Below are positions 8,662 through 17,116 of a stretch of DNA of 64,000 nucleotides, in pieces. The DNA comes from Minwuiaceae bacterium (GTDB taxonomy: Bacteria > Pseudomonadota > Alphaproteobacteria > Minwuiales > Minwuiaceae). Position 1 is the stretch's first letter. Each line of letters opens with the position of its first letter. The notes under the pieces were generated by a model. It had not been told where the DNA came from, ran no database searches, and was given only the letters and a program-made list of their open reading frames with translations. The position numbers and the translations under genes are program-made. The DNA lies in assembly GCA_028278525.1 (NCBI GenBank), contig JANQEE010000039.1, positions 124,001 to 188,000 of the forward strand, in the 5' to 3' direction.

Positions 8662-9588
8662 ATGCAGATTTACCTGCCGATCGCCGAGATGTCCGTCAGC
8701 ATCTTCCTGCTGCTGGGCATGGGCGGGATGGTGGGATTCCTGTCCGGCATGTTCGGTGTCGGCGGCGGCTTCCTGATGACGCCGCTGCTGATCTTCATCG
8801 GCGTGCCGCCCCCTGTCGCCGTGGCTTCCGAAGCCAACCAGATCGTCGCCGCCAGCACCTCAGGCGTGCTGGCCCATTGGCGCCGCGGCAACGTCGATTT
8901 CAAGATGGGCAGCGTATTGCTGGCCGGCGGCATCGTCGGCTCGATAATCGGCACCTGGATCTTTACGGCATTGAAGGCGATCGGTCAGGTCGACTTGCTG
9001 ATCTCGCTTTCCTATGTCGTCTTCTTAGGCTTGGTCGGCAGCCTGATGTTTTTGGAGAGTCTGTCGGCAATGCTGCGCAGCCGGTCCGGCACGCGCCGCC
9101 GCCGCAAGCTGCATCAGCATAACTGGATGCACGGCCTGCCGTTCAAGATGCGCTTCCGCAAGTCGAAGCTCTACATCAGCGCGATCATGCCGCTGGCGAT
9201 CGGCTGCCTTGTCGGCATCCTGGCCGCCATTATGGGCGTCGGCGGCGGCTTCGTGATGGTCCCGGCGATGATCTACCTGTTGGGCATGCCGACCAGCGTG
9301 GTAGTCGGCACGTCGCTGTTCCAGATCATCTTCGTTACCGCCACGGTTACGGTTTTACATTCGGCCAATACGCAGACCGTTGACGCCATGCTCGCCCTGC
9401 TGCTGTTGAGCGGCGCGGTGATCGGCGCACAGTTCGGCACGCGCTTCGGCACCAAGCTGCGCGGCGAACAGCTGCGCGGCCTGCTGGCACTGATGGTCCT
9501 CGGCGTTTGCGGCAAACTCGCCTGGGGGCTGGTCGCGACCCCGGAGGATCTGTTCACGCTGACCACGCTGGGCAGGGTCGGCGGATGA
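8662..9588 (+). CDS. TauE/SafE-family (TSUP) membrane transporter
   Basis: A 308-residue membrane protein built of two homologous halves, each with the TSUP glycine-rich motif: GFLSGMFGVGGGFLMTPLL in the first half and GILAAIMGVGGGFVMVPAM in the second. Family members export sulfite, sulfonates or other small anions. A positively charged loop (SRSGTRRRRK) separates the halves. ATG 8662 is preferred to the TTG one codon earlier. Its stop overlaps the start of the next gene (ATGA), and that TIGR02186 partner is a conserved companion of this TSUP subtype. Confidence 0.9.
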   Translation: MQIYLPIAEMSVSIFLLLGMGGMVGFLSGMFGVGGGFLMTPLLIFIGVPPPVAVASEANQIVAASTSGVLAHWRRGNVDFKMGSVLLAGGIVGSIIGTWIFTALKAIGQVDLLISLSYVVFLGLVGSLMFLESLSAMLRSRSGTRRRRKLHQHNWMHGLPFKMRFRKSKLYISAIMPLAIGCLVGILAAIMGVGGGFVMVPAMIYLLGMPTSVVVGTSLFQIIFVTATVTVLHSANTQTVDAMLALLLLSGAVIGAQFGTRFGTKLRGEQLRGLLALMVLGVCGKLAWGLVATPEDLFTLTTLGRVGG

Positions 9589-10361
9589 CGGTCGGGGCGC
9601 TGCCAAGACAACGCATCAACCGCCTTGCCGGCAGCGCCGTGTTGGCGGCCGGCTTGGCAAGTAGTACCGCTTCCGCGCAACAGGCCGCGTTGGTCACCGA
9701 CCTGTCGGACCACCTGATCTCGATCACCTCCAGCTTCTCGGGCACCGATCTGCTGCTGTTCGGTGCGGTCGACGGTGGCCCTGGCGATATCGTCGTGGTG
9801 GTGCGCGGCCCGGAGCTGCCGGTGGTAATGCGCCGCAAGGACAGGGTGGCCGGCATCTGGGTCAACCGGGTATCCGAGGAATTCCAGGGCGTGCCGGCCT
9901 ATTACGCCATGGGGTCCAATCGGGTCTTACGCGATATCGCCTCGGACACCCTGCTCGCCCGCTTGCAAATCGGACTCGATAATCTGCGCTTCGAGCCGAA
10001 GGAAGACCTGTCGGACGCGGAACGGAAGATTTTCTCCGACGCGATCGTCCGCGCCAAACTGCGTGAAGGCTTGTACAGACTGGAAATCGCCAAGGTCAAT
10101 TTTCTCGGCGACAAACTGTTCCGAACCCGCATCCAGTTTCCAGCCAACGTGCCGGTCGGAAACTACATCGTGCAGGTCTACCTGATACGCGACGGTCGCG
10201 TGGTCGGCGCGCAGACCACGCCTTTGTTCATCAAGAAATTCGGTATCGAACGGGCGATCTTCGACTTCGCCCACAACCAGCCGATCATCTATGGCATCGC
10301 CGCCGTGATATTAGCGCTCCTCGCCGGCTGGGCCGCGGGCGTCATCTTCCGCCGGCCCTGA
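9585..10361 (+). CDS. TIGR02186-family membrane-anchored protein
   Basis: A 258-residue protein with an N-terminal signal sequence, a soluble periplasmic body beginning DLSDHLISITSSFSGTDLLLFG, and one C-terminal membrane helix (IYGIAAVILALLAGWAAGVIF). It matches the conserved alphaproteobacterial family TIGR02186, usually encoded after a TSUP permease as here, with a 4-base ATGA overlap. Function is unknown; a role as periplasmic partner of the exporter is inferred from synteny. It ends 15 bases from the convergent LysR gene. Confidence 0.85.
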   Translation: MTVGALPRQRINRLAGSAVLAAGLASSTASAQQAALVTDLSDHLISITSSFSGTDLLLFGAVDGGPGDIVVVVRGPELPVVMRRKDRVAGIWVNRVSEEFQGVPAYYAMGSNRVLRDIASDTLLARLQIGLDNLRFEPKEDLSDAERKIFSDAIVRAKLREGLYRLEIAKVNFLGDKLFRTRIQFPANVPVGNYIVQVYLIRDGRVVGAQTTPLFIKKFGIERAIFDFAHNQPIIYGIAAVILALLAGWAAGVIFRRP

Positions 10362-10376
10362 AGTATCGGGCCGACT

Positions 10377-11264
10377 CTACGTATCGGCGACTTCGGCGAG
10401 CAGCCAATCCCGAAAAGCGTTGATCTTCGGCACTGCCGCCGTCGCCTCCGGACAAACCAGGTAATGCGCAAACGCGCTCGGCATAGCGACGTCGAACAGT
10501 CGAACCAACCGACCTTCGGCAATGTCCCGCTCCACCAGCGTCGTCCGGCCGAGCGCCACGCCCTGCCCTTCGATCGCCGCCTGCAGCATCAGGGCTTCGT
10601 CGCTGAACGTGAGGCCCCGTTTCGAATTCACGCCCTCCGTCCCGGCGGCCTGCAGCCACATCGTCCAGTCTCTGTGATCCTGGTCGTGCAGCAGGGTGTG
10701 ACGCTTCAGGTCGCCCGGTTGTTTCAAAGGCAACTCGCCTATCGCCAAAGTCGGACTGCAGACCGGGCTGAGGTCCTCGCTCATCAACCGCCAGCTACAC
10801 AATCCCGGATACTGGCCCAGCCCATGGCGGATGGCGACATCGACATTCTCCCGGTCGAAGTGGACCAGGCGGCCGGTGGTCGTGACCCGCACGTCGATAT
10901 CCGGCCAGCGCTCGCGAAACCGGCCAAGGCGCGGCACCAGCCATTTGATCGCGAACGAAGGCGGTAGGCTGACCGTGACCGTCTCGAAGTCGGAACTGGC
11001 TTCCACCCGCTTCGTGGCGTCTGAGATCTCCTGGAAGGCACTGCGGACGACCGGCAGATAGACCCGGCCCGCCGCCGTCAGCTCGACCGATCGCGTTAGA
11101 CGCCGAAACAGCGGAGTCCCCAGATCGGCCTCCAGGCGCGATATCTGCTGGCCGACGGCGCCCGGCGTCACGTGCAACTCGGCTGCCGCCTGCTTAAAAC
11201 TCAAATGCCGGGCCGCCGCTTCGAACGCACGCAAAGCCTTCAACGGAGGGAGGCGATAATCCAT
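10377..11264 (-). CDS. LysR-type regulator, GcvA-like
   Basis: A 295-residue LTTR. The N-terminal winged helix (LPPLKALRAFEAAARHLSFKQ through AVGQQISRLEADLGTPLFRR) is of the GcvA/TrpI class, followed by a standard periplasmic-binding-like effector domain. ATG 11264 is chosen over the codon two upstream. The gene is divergent to the molybdopterin oxidoreductase gene, and a perfect LTTR-type dyad lies between them, so it probably controls that gene and itself. The inducer is unknown. Confidence 0.92.
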   Translation of the reverse strand: MDYRLPPLKALRAFEAAARHLSFKQAAAELHVTPGAVGQQISRLEADLGTPLFRRLTRSVELTAAGRVYLPVVRSAFQEISDATKRVEASSDFETVTVSLPPSFAIKWLVPRLGRFRERWPDIDVRVTTTGRLVHFDRENVDVAIRHGLGQYPGLCSWRLMSEDLSPVCSPTLAIGELPLKQPGDLKRHTLLHDQDHRDWTMWLQAAGTEGVNSKRGLTFSDEALMLQAAIEGQGVALGRTTLVERDIAEGRLVRLFDVAMPSAFAHYLVCPEATAAVPKINAFRDWLLAEVADT

Positions 11265-11294
11265 TACCACAGGCCAGTTTTTCTATCCTATGAC

Positions 11295-11319
11295 TCGACG
11301 ATTTGTGATTTGTCGTCGA
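11295..11319. promoter_or_regulatory. LysR-type operator (7-bp dyad, 11-bp spacer)
   Basis: TCGACGA at 11295-11301 and TCGTCGA at 11313-11319 are perfect inverted repeats separated by 11 bases, containing the T-N11-A core expected of LTTR boxes. The site is 30 bases upstream of the LysR gene and 142 bases upstream of the divergent oxidoreductase gene, the usual place for autoregulation plus activation. Confidence 0.6.
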
Positions 11320-11461
11320 CGGTTCGATTATGAAATTATCCTTGCAACGCGGATACACTTAACTTTCGGCTCGGTGTGATATCTGCCGCGCCTTTCGGAG
11401 TGAGTGTAATTTTTCTTGCCCATCACGCAACGGCGCGGTTCAGGAAAGCAGGGTCGTCACC

Positions 11462-13525
11462 ATGTCGAAAGAAAAGACGCAGATTGTTCGCGGCGCTTGC
11501 CCGCTGGATTGCCCGGACACTTGCTCGTGGGAAGTCACCGTCGAGAACGGGCGCGCGACCGATCTGCGCGGCACCCGCGACCATCCGTTCACCCGCGGCA
11601 ATCTTTGCGTCAAGGTGAACCGATACCTGGAGCAGATGGCCGCGCCCGACCGCCTGCTCTATCCCATGCGCCGCGCTGGCGCCAAGGGCGAAGGGCGGTT
11701 CGAACGGATCACCTGGGACGAGGCCCTGACCGAGATCGCGGAAAAACTGGGCGCGATCTCCAAAACCCATGGCGCGGAGGCGATCCTTCCCTACTACGGC
11801 ACAGGGACCCTCGGCTTCATTCAGGGCATTGAAGGCGGCGGCCAGCGATTTTGGAATGCGATCGGCGCGACCCGCCACCTGCCCAACATCTGTTCGATTG
11901 CCGGTACGCTCGGCGCCAAATTCTCGGTCGGGACCGGCTTCGCGATGGACCCGGAAACCCTGCCCCACGCCAAGCTGATTATCCTATGGGGCACCAACCC
12001 GCTGAGCTGCGGCAACCACATCTGGCGCTTCATCACGGAAGCGCGCCGCAACGGCGCGCATGTGATCACCATCGACCCGATCCGCACCCGCAGCGCGGCG
12101 CAAGTGGATGAACACCTGCCTATCCTGCCAGGTACCGACGCGGCGTTGGCGCTTGGCCTGCTCCATGTCGTCGTCGGCCAGGGCGCCGAGGACACAGCGT
12201 TCCTGAAGCAACACACCGTCGGCTGGGAGGAATTCCGCCAGCGCATTCTCGACTATCCGCCGAGCCGCGTGGCCGAAATAACCGGAATCCCCGAAGGCCG
12301 GATCGTCGCGCTAGGCGAACGCCTGGCCTCAACGCGCCCGACGGCAATCCGCCTCGGCATCGGCATGCAGCGGCACTCCGGCGGTGGTACCGCCGTTCGC
12401 ACCATCATGGCGATCCCCGGCGTCACCGGCGACTGGCAGCATCTCGGCGGCGGCGCGACCTATTCGACGGGCGGTGTCTTTCCCGGCAACACGCAGGCCC
12501 TGGTACGGCCGGATCTCAGTCCGCCGGGCACGCGCGGCCTCAAGATGACGCAGCTTGGCGAGAGCCTGCTTAGTGTCGGCGACCCGCCGATCCAAGCCCT
12601 GTTCGTCTACGCCGCCAACCCTGTCACCAGCACACCGCATCAGCATAAGGTGCGGCAAGGGCTGGCCCGCGACGACCTGTTCACCGTCGTGGTCGAACAC
12701 TTCCAGACCGACACAGCCGATTATGCCGACATCCTGCTTCCATCGACGATGCAGCCCGAACATGCCGACATCCACAACGCCTACGGCCATCTGTATCTGA
12801 TGTGGAACGAGCCGGCCGTAGCGCCGCCGGGCGAATGCCTGCCCCATTCGGAAATCTTCCGGCGCCTGGCCCGGACGATGGGCCTGAACGAACCCTGCCT
12901 CTACGACAGCGACGAGGAACTGGCGGAAGCCTTGCTGGACTCCGACGACCCGGCGCTGGAGGGCGTGACCCTGGAAGCGTTGAAGCGCGAGGGCTGGCTT
13001 CGGCTGAACCTCGCCGATCCGTTCATGCCCCTGGAGCGCGGCCTGAAGACACCGTCCGGCAAGATCGAGTTCCTGTCCCACGCCGCGGAACAGGCCGGCC
13101 ACGATCCGTTGCCCACATACGTGCCGCCGAAGGAAGTCGCCGATCCCGACCTCGCCAAGCGCTACCCGCTGGCGCTGGTGTCGCCGGGCAATCACTACTT
13201 CCTGAATTCGTCCTTCGCCAACAACCCGACCCTGCGGAAACAGGCCGGCCCGATCACGGTATCGCTGCATCCGGACGACGCTTCTGCGCGTGGGCTGGCT
13301 GACGGCAACCGCGTTCGCGTCTTCAACGACCGGGGCGGTTTCGACGCCGAGATCCACGTCAGCGACATCGTCCAACCCGGCATCGCGGCCAGCGACAAGG
13401 GGCATTGGCCGAAACTGTTGGAAGCGGAGAACAACATCAACATCACTGTCGACGATCGCGGGTCCGACATGGGCGGCGGCGCCGTCTACCACGACAACCG
13501 CGTCGAGATCGAAGCTGCGCCATGA
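11462..13525 (+). CDS. Molybdopterin-dependent oxidoreductase (DMSO reductase superfamily)
   Basis: A 687-residue catalytic subunit. The N-terminal [4Fe-4S] cluster has Cys13, 17, 21 and 49 (motif CPLDCPDTC ... GNLC). The body has the expected molybdopterin segments, including LILWGTNPLSCGNHIW and VVVEHFQTDTADYADILLPS, and the C-terminal cap domain begins around LALVSPGNHYFLNSSF. There is no Tat signal, so it acts in the cytoplasm. It resembles uncharacterised relatives of the polysulfide/thiosulfate-reductase group; no electron-transfer subunits are adjacent. Its stop overlaps the start of the next gene. Context with CoA-transferases suggests a role in organic acid or CoA-thioester metabolism, but the substrate is unknown. 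Confidence 0.9.
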   Translation: MSKEKTQIVRGACPLDCPDTCSWEVTVENGRATDLRGTRDHPFTRGNLCVKVNRYLEQMAAPDRLLYPMRRAGAKGEGRFERITWDEALTEIAEKLGAISKTHGAEAILPYYGTGTLGFIQGIEGGGQRFWNAIGATRHLPNICSIAGTLGAKFSVGTGFAMDPETLPHAKLIILWGTNPLSCGNHIWRFITEARRNGAHVITIDPIRTRSAAQVDEHLPILPGTDAALALGLLHVVVGQGAEDTAFLKQHTVGWEEFRQRILDYPPSRVAEITGIPEGRIVALGERLASTRPTAIRLGIGMQRHSGGGTAVRTIMAIPGVTGDWQHLGGGATYSTGGVFPGNTQALVRPDLSPPGTRGLKMTQLGESLLSVGDPPIQALFVYAANPVTSTPHQHKVRQGLARDDLFTVVVEHFQTDTADYADILLPSTMQPEHADIHNAYGHLYLMWNEPAVAPPGECLPHSEIFRRLARTMGLNEPCLYDSDEELAEALLDSDDPALEGVTLEALKREGWLRLNLADPFMPLERGLKTPSGKIEFLSHAAEQAGHDPLPTYVPPKEVADPDLAKRYPLALVSPGNHYFLNSSFANNPTLRKQAGPITVSLHPDDASARGLADGNRVRVFNDRGGFDAEIHVSDIVQPGIAASDKGHWPKLLEAENNINITVDDRGSDMGGGAVYHDNRVEIEAAP

Positions 13526-14001
13526 GCGCGGCGCCGCTGGAATCTTATCGGCCGCGTCCTTTCGGCTATCTCGGTCTTTGGCAGGACGGGGACTGGGCCT
13601 TCAAAGCTTATGGCATCCATCACCGGCAGTCGGAGGCGGGCGAGCCTTTGATCGATCCGGCAGTTTCCAAGGCCGCCCAACGAATGGTGCACGGCCTGCT
13701 GCCGCAGGCGGCGGAAGGCGACCACTACGGCATGGGATACGTCGTGCTGCATCAGGGCACGGCCGGCAACTGGCTGCTAATGCAGTGGTGGGCCCATACC
13801 GACATCCGCTGTCAGATCCTTGCCCGCTCGGAGCCCGCCTCGCCCGAGCGGTTCGAGGTCGTGACGCGGCCGCTGATGGCCTGTGTCTGGGAACTGGTCG
13901 TCATTGATTTCGAGCGGCGCGCCTGGGTGGAGACGGCGCTTACCGGGTCGGCAAATCGCGGCGCCTACCTGGATCGGATCATGCCGGACGGGCTCTATTG
14001 A
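13522..14001 (+). CDS. Conserved hypothetical protein coupled to the oxidoreductase
   Basis: A 159-residue soluble protein starting at ATG 13522, which overlaps the preceding stop (ATGA). It contains no recognised motif; notable segments are GYLGLWQDGDWAFKAYGI, WLLMQWWAHTDIRCQI and ACVWELVVIDFERRAWVE, giving an unusually Trp-rich beta-structured core. Translational coupling and unchanged codon usage argue that it is real and works with the molybdoenzyme or the downstream CoA enzymes. I do not recognise the family. Confidence 0.75.
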   Translation: MSAAPLESYRPRPFGYLGLWQDGDWAFKAYGIHHRQSEAGEPLIDPAVSKAAQRMVHGLLPQAAEGDHYGMGYVVLHQGTAGNWLLMQWWAHTDIRCQILARSEPASPERFEVVTRPLMACVWELVVIDFERRAWVETALTGSANRGAYLDRIMPDGLY

Positions 14002-14089
14002 GCCGGCCATTGGCCCGCAACTCTGCATAGCTGGGCTGCCCTTACGCCGTCGCCCGATTCCTGCTATCAAATAGTCAGGAGGGCCAGCC

Positions 14090-14935
14090 ATGACCGCTAA
14101 CCGTATGTTTACCACCGTCGACGATTTGGCTGCCCGGATTCCGGATGGCGCCACCGTCGCCGTGCCGCCGGACTATTCCGGCACGGCCATGGCCTTGACC
14201 CGCGCCCTGGTTCGGCGTGGCGCGCACGATCTGCATCTGGTCGCGGTGCCGGCAAGCGGCCTGCAGGCCGACATGCTGGTCGGCGCCGGCTGCATCGGCA
14301 CCCTGGAAGTGGCCGCGGTGACCATGGGTGAGTTCGGCCTGGCGCCGCGCTTTTCGGCGGCGGTAAAAGCCGGCTTGATCAAGCTGAAAGATGCGACCTG
14401 CCCGGCTATCCATGCGGCGATCCAGGCGGCCGAAAAAGGCCTGCCCTTCACGCCGCTGCGAGGCATCCTCGGCGCGGACCTCATCGATCACCGCGACGAC
14501 TGGAAGGTAATCGACAACCCGTTCAACGACAGCGGCGAGGCGGACCCGATCGTGCTGCTGCCGGCCATCAAGCCGGATGTCACCATCTTCCACGCGACCC
14601 TCGCGGACCGCGACGGCAATGTCTGGATTGGGCGCCGGCGCGAATTGATGACCATGGCCCATGCCGCCCGCCAGACGCTGGTCACGGTTGAAGCGATCAC
14701 CGACGACAACCTGCTGGCGACGGACGAGACCGCGGCGGGCACCATTCCCGCGCTTTACGTCACAGCCGTTGCCGAGGCCAAACAGGGCGCTTGGCCGGTC
14801 GGTTTCCTGGACGAATATCCGGTCGACGAGGCGCATATGGCCGAATACATGCAGATGGCCCGCACCGAAGAAGGCTTCGCCGAATATGTGGCCCGCTACG
14901 TGACGGCCGAACCGGCCGCTGCCGCAGCGGAGTAG
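14090..14935 (+). CDS. CoA-transferase family I, subunit A-like (GctA/IpdA-like)
   Basis: A 281-residue alpha subunit of the glutaconate CoA-transferase/IpdA group. Visible features are the early VAVPPDYSGTAMALTRALVRRG strand-helix, the LPFTPLRGILGADLI segment and IKPDVTIFHATLADRDGNVWIG, shared with the family. The N-terminus lacks the usual GGF-like glycine loop and has PPDYSG instead. It pairs with the subunit encoded 8 bases downstream. Whether the complex transfers CoA or hydrolyses a ring is uncertain, see the B subunit. Confidence 0.85.
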   Translation: MTANRMFTTVDDLAARIPDGATVAVPPDYSGTAMALTRALVRRGAHDLHLVAVPASGLQADMLVGAGCIGTLEVAAVTMGEFGLAPRFSAAVKAGLIKLKDATCPAIHAAIQAAEKGLPFTPLRGILGADLIDHRDDWKVIDNPFNDSGEADPIVLLPAIKPDVTIFHATLADRDGNVWIGRRRELMTMAHAARQTLVTVEAITDDNLLATDETAAGTIPALYVTAVAEAKQGAWPVGFLDEYPVDEAHMAEYMQMARTEEGFAEYVARYVTAEPAAAAAE

Positions 14936-14943
14936 CCTGACAA

Positions 14944-15696
14944 ATGACAACATCGACCGACTTCGGCCGTGAGGAACTGCTGATCGTCACCGTCGCCCGC
15001 TTGCTGGAAGGCTGCGGCCATATCGCGGTCGGCGCGTCCTCGCCAATACCGGGCTCCGCCGCCCTGTTGGTGCGCGAACGTTCCGCCGGCGCGACCAAGG
15101 TCAGCGTGCTGGGCAGTCGCAAGAACAATTTCTTCACCAACGGCGGCGTCGAACTGTTCGACTGCGCGGCCCAGGGCCGGATCGACGCCTTTTTCCTGGG
15201 CGGCGGCCAGATCGACGGCCAGGGCAACATCAATCTGGTCGGCACCGGCGACTATCCGACCAACCAGGTCCGCTGGCCCGGCTGTTTCGGTTCGTCCTAC
15301 CTTTATTTCCTGGTGCCGCGCGTCATCCTGTTCCGCGAAGAACACAGCCGTCGCGTGATGGTGCCGAAGGTCGATTTCATCAGCGCGCCCGGGACCAGCC
15401 CGTCCAACCATTACCGGCCCGGCGGCCCGCATGCGATGGTAACCAACCTGGCCCTGTTCGATTTCGACAAGCAGAAGCAGCGCTTCCGCCTCGTCAGCGT
15501 GCATCCCGGCCACACGGCTGAGGAAGTGGCCGACAATACCGGCTTCGACTACGACCAACCGGAGAACGTGCCGATGACTGTCGGTCCGGACGCGGAAACC
15601 CTCGCCCTGATCCGCGGCCCCGTCGCCGCCGAGATAGCCGAAACCTATCCCCGGTTTGCGGAGCGTGTGTTCCCCGGCGCCGTCGCAGCCGCCTGA
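14944..15696 (+). CDS. CoA-transferase family I, subunit B-like, catalytic Glu apparently missing
   Basis: A 250-residue beta subunit. Fold markers are intact: LLEGCGHIAVGASSPIPGSAALL at the N-terminus, DAFFLGGGQIDGQGNINLVGTGDY in the centre and VPKVDFISAPG later. In classical family I enzymes the active-site Glu sits in an ESG/ENG turn shortly before the centre; the aligned stretch here reads KVSVLGSRKNN, with no Glu. The same loss is known in IpdB, part of IpdAB, a ring-opening CoA-ester hydrolase of steroid degradation. I therefore call it CoA-transferase-like with possible hydrolase activity. The alignment is from memory and should be confirmed. Confidence 0.8.
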   Translation: MTTSTDFGREELLIVTVARLLEGCGHIAVGASSPIPGSAALLVRERSAGATKVSVLGSRKNNFFTNGGVELFDCAAQGRIDAFFLGGGQIDGQGNINLVGTGDYPTNQVRWPGCFGSSYLYFLVPRVILFREEHSRRVMVPKVDFISAPGTSPSNHYRPGGPHAMVTNLALFDFDKQKQRFRLVSVHPGHTAEEVADNTGFDYDQPENVPMTVGPDAETLALIRGPVAAEIAETYPRFAERVFPGAVAAA

Positions 15697-15723
15697 CTTA
15701 AACCCGACAAGGAAAGACCGACC

Positions 15724-16917
15724 ATGAGCGAGAGCGCCCTGACCGGCCTCAAAGTGATCGACTTAACGCGCGTGCTGGGCGGCCCCTATTGCACGCAGAT
15801 CCTCTCCGACCACGGCGCCGAGGTGATCAAGGTGGAGCCGCCGCAGGGCGACGAGACCCGCGACTGGGGCCCGCCGTTCAAGGACGGCCTGTCAGCCTAC
15901 TTCTCCGGCGTAAATCGCAACAAGCGCTCGCTCGCCCTGGACCTGTCGCGCGAGGAGGGCCGCGCGGTGCTGTTCCGGATGCTGGAAGGCGCCGATGTCG
16001 TCATCGAGAACTTCAAGACCGGCACCCTGGAGAAATGGGGCCTCGGCTACGAAGAGGTGTTGAAAGAACGCTATCCCCGTTTGATCCATTGCCGCATCAC
16101 CGGATTCGGCGCCGATGGTCCTTTCGGCGGGCTGCCCGGCTACGACGCGGTAATCCAGGCCTGGGCCGGTCTGATCTCCGTCAACGGCTCGCAGGATTCC
16201 GGACCTATGCGGCTCGGCATCCCCCTGGTCGATCTCGGCACCGGTCTCTATGCCGCCATCGGCATCCTGGCTGCGGTGGCCGAACGGGCGCGCTCCGGCA
16301 AGGGCCAGTTCCTCGACGTCACGCTCTACGATTGCGGCTTCGCGCTGATGCATCCGCACGCACCGAACTTCTTCATGTCGGACAAGGCGCCGAAACTCAC
16401 CGGCAACGCCCATCCGAACATCTCGCCCTACGACCTCTACGACACCAAGGGCCGCAAACTGTTCATCGGCTCCGGCAACGACCGCCAGTTCCGCTGGCTC
16501 TGTGCCGAGCTCGGCAAGCCTGAACTTGCCGAGGACCCGCGGTTCAAGACCAACCCGGACCGGGTGGTCAACCGCGACGAACTGACCGCCGAATTGCAGG
16601 CACTGCTGGCAGATTATGACGGTGAGGAGATCGCGACCCGTCTGATCAAGGCCGGCGTGCCGGCCGGCGCGGCGCTGACCGTGCCCGACGTCGCCGAACA
16701 TCCGCACACCCTGCATCGAGAGATGGTGGTCGAAAAGGACGGCTACAAAGGCACCGGCATCCCGGTGAAGATGAGCCGCACGCCGGGCACGGTAAAGGCG
16801 AAACCGCCGCTGTTCGGCCAACATAGCCGGGCGGTCCTCGCCGATTTCGGCTTCGCCGAGGCCGAAATCGATGGCCTTGTGGCGGATGGCGTGGTTCTGG
16901 AGGAACGGCGCGGCTGA
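15724..16917 (+). CDS. CaiB/BaiF family (class III) CoA-transferase
   Basis: A 397-residue family III CoA-transferase. The N-terminal motif LKVIDLTRVLGGPYCTQILSDHGAEVIKVE, the HCRITGFGADGPFGGLPGYDAV segment and the catalytic-Asp region IPLVDLGTGLYAAIG are typical. Such enzymes move CoA between carboxylic acids such as carnitine, formate/oxalate, mesaconate or bile acids; the substrate cannot be assigned. It begins 27 bases after the subunit B gene and probably closes the operon that starts with the molybdoenzyme. Confidence 0.93.
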   Translation: MSESALTGLKVIDLTRVLGGPYCTQILSDHGAEVIKVEPPQGDETRDWGPPFKDGLSAYFSGVNRNKRSLALDLSREEGRAVLFRMLEGADVVIENFKTGTLEKWGLGYEEVLKERYPRLIHCRITGFGADGPFGGLPGYDAVIQAWAGLISVNGSQDSGPMRLGIPLVDLGTGLYAAIGILAAVAERARSGKGQFLDVTLYDCGFALMHPHAPNFFMSDKAPKLTGNAHPNISPYDLYDTKGRKLFIGSGNDRQFRWLCAELGKPELAEDPRFKTNPDRVVNRDELTAELQALLADYDGEEIATRLIKAGVPAGAALTVPDVAEHPHTLHREMVVEKDGYKGTGIPVKMSRTPGTVKAKPPLFGQHSRAVLADFGFAEAEIDGLVADGVVLEERRG

Positions 16918-17116
16918 CAGTTATCAACCGGATGTTTGTAGATATATCGAAACAACTTTGTAGATAATCCACCGAACGACGCGATCTTGCCGCATATATG
17001 TCACATAAGTGATATTGCGCAACACTGCTGAGATAATTATCTTCGCTCCGATTTCAGTTGGGCGGGCGATCCGTTGAGGGACGCTTGTTCGCGACACTGA
17101 CTCCACGGAGCCGCTT

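Noticed and set aside
16980-17020. TCAC-ATAA-GTGA dyad as a CRP/FNR site upstream of egtD
   Set aside because: Spacer and flanks do not fit either consensus and it is over 100 bases from the gene.
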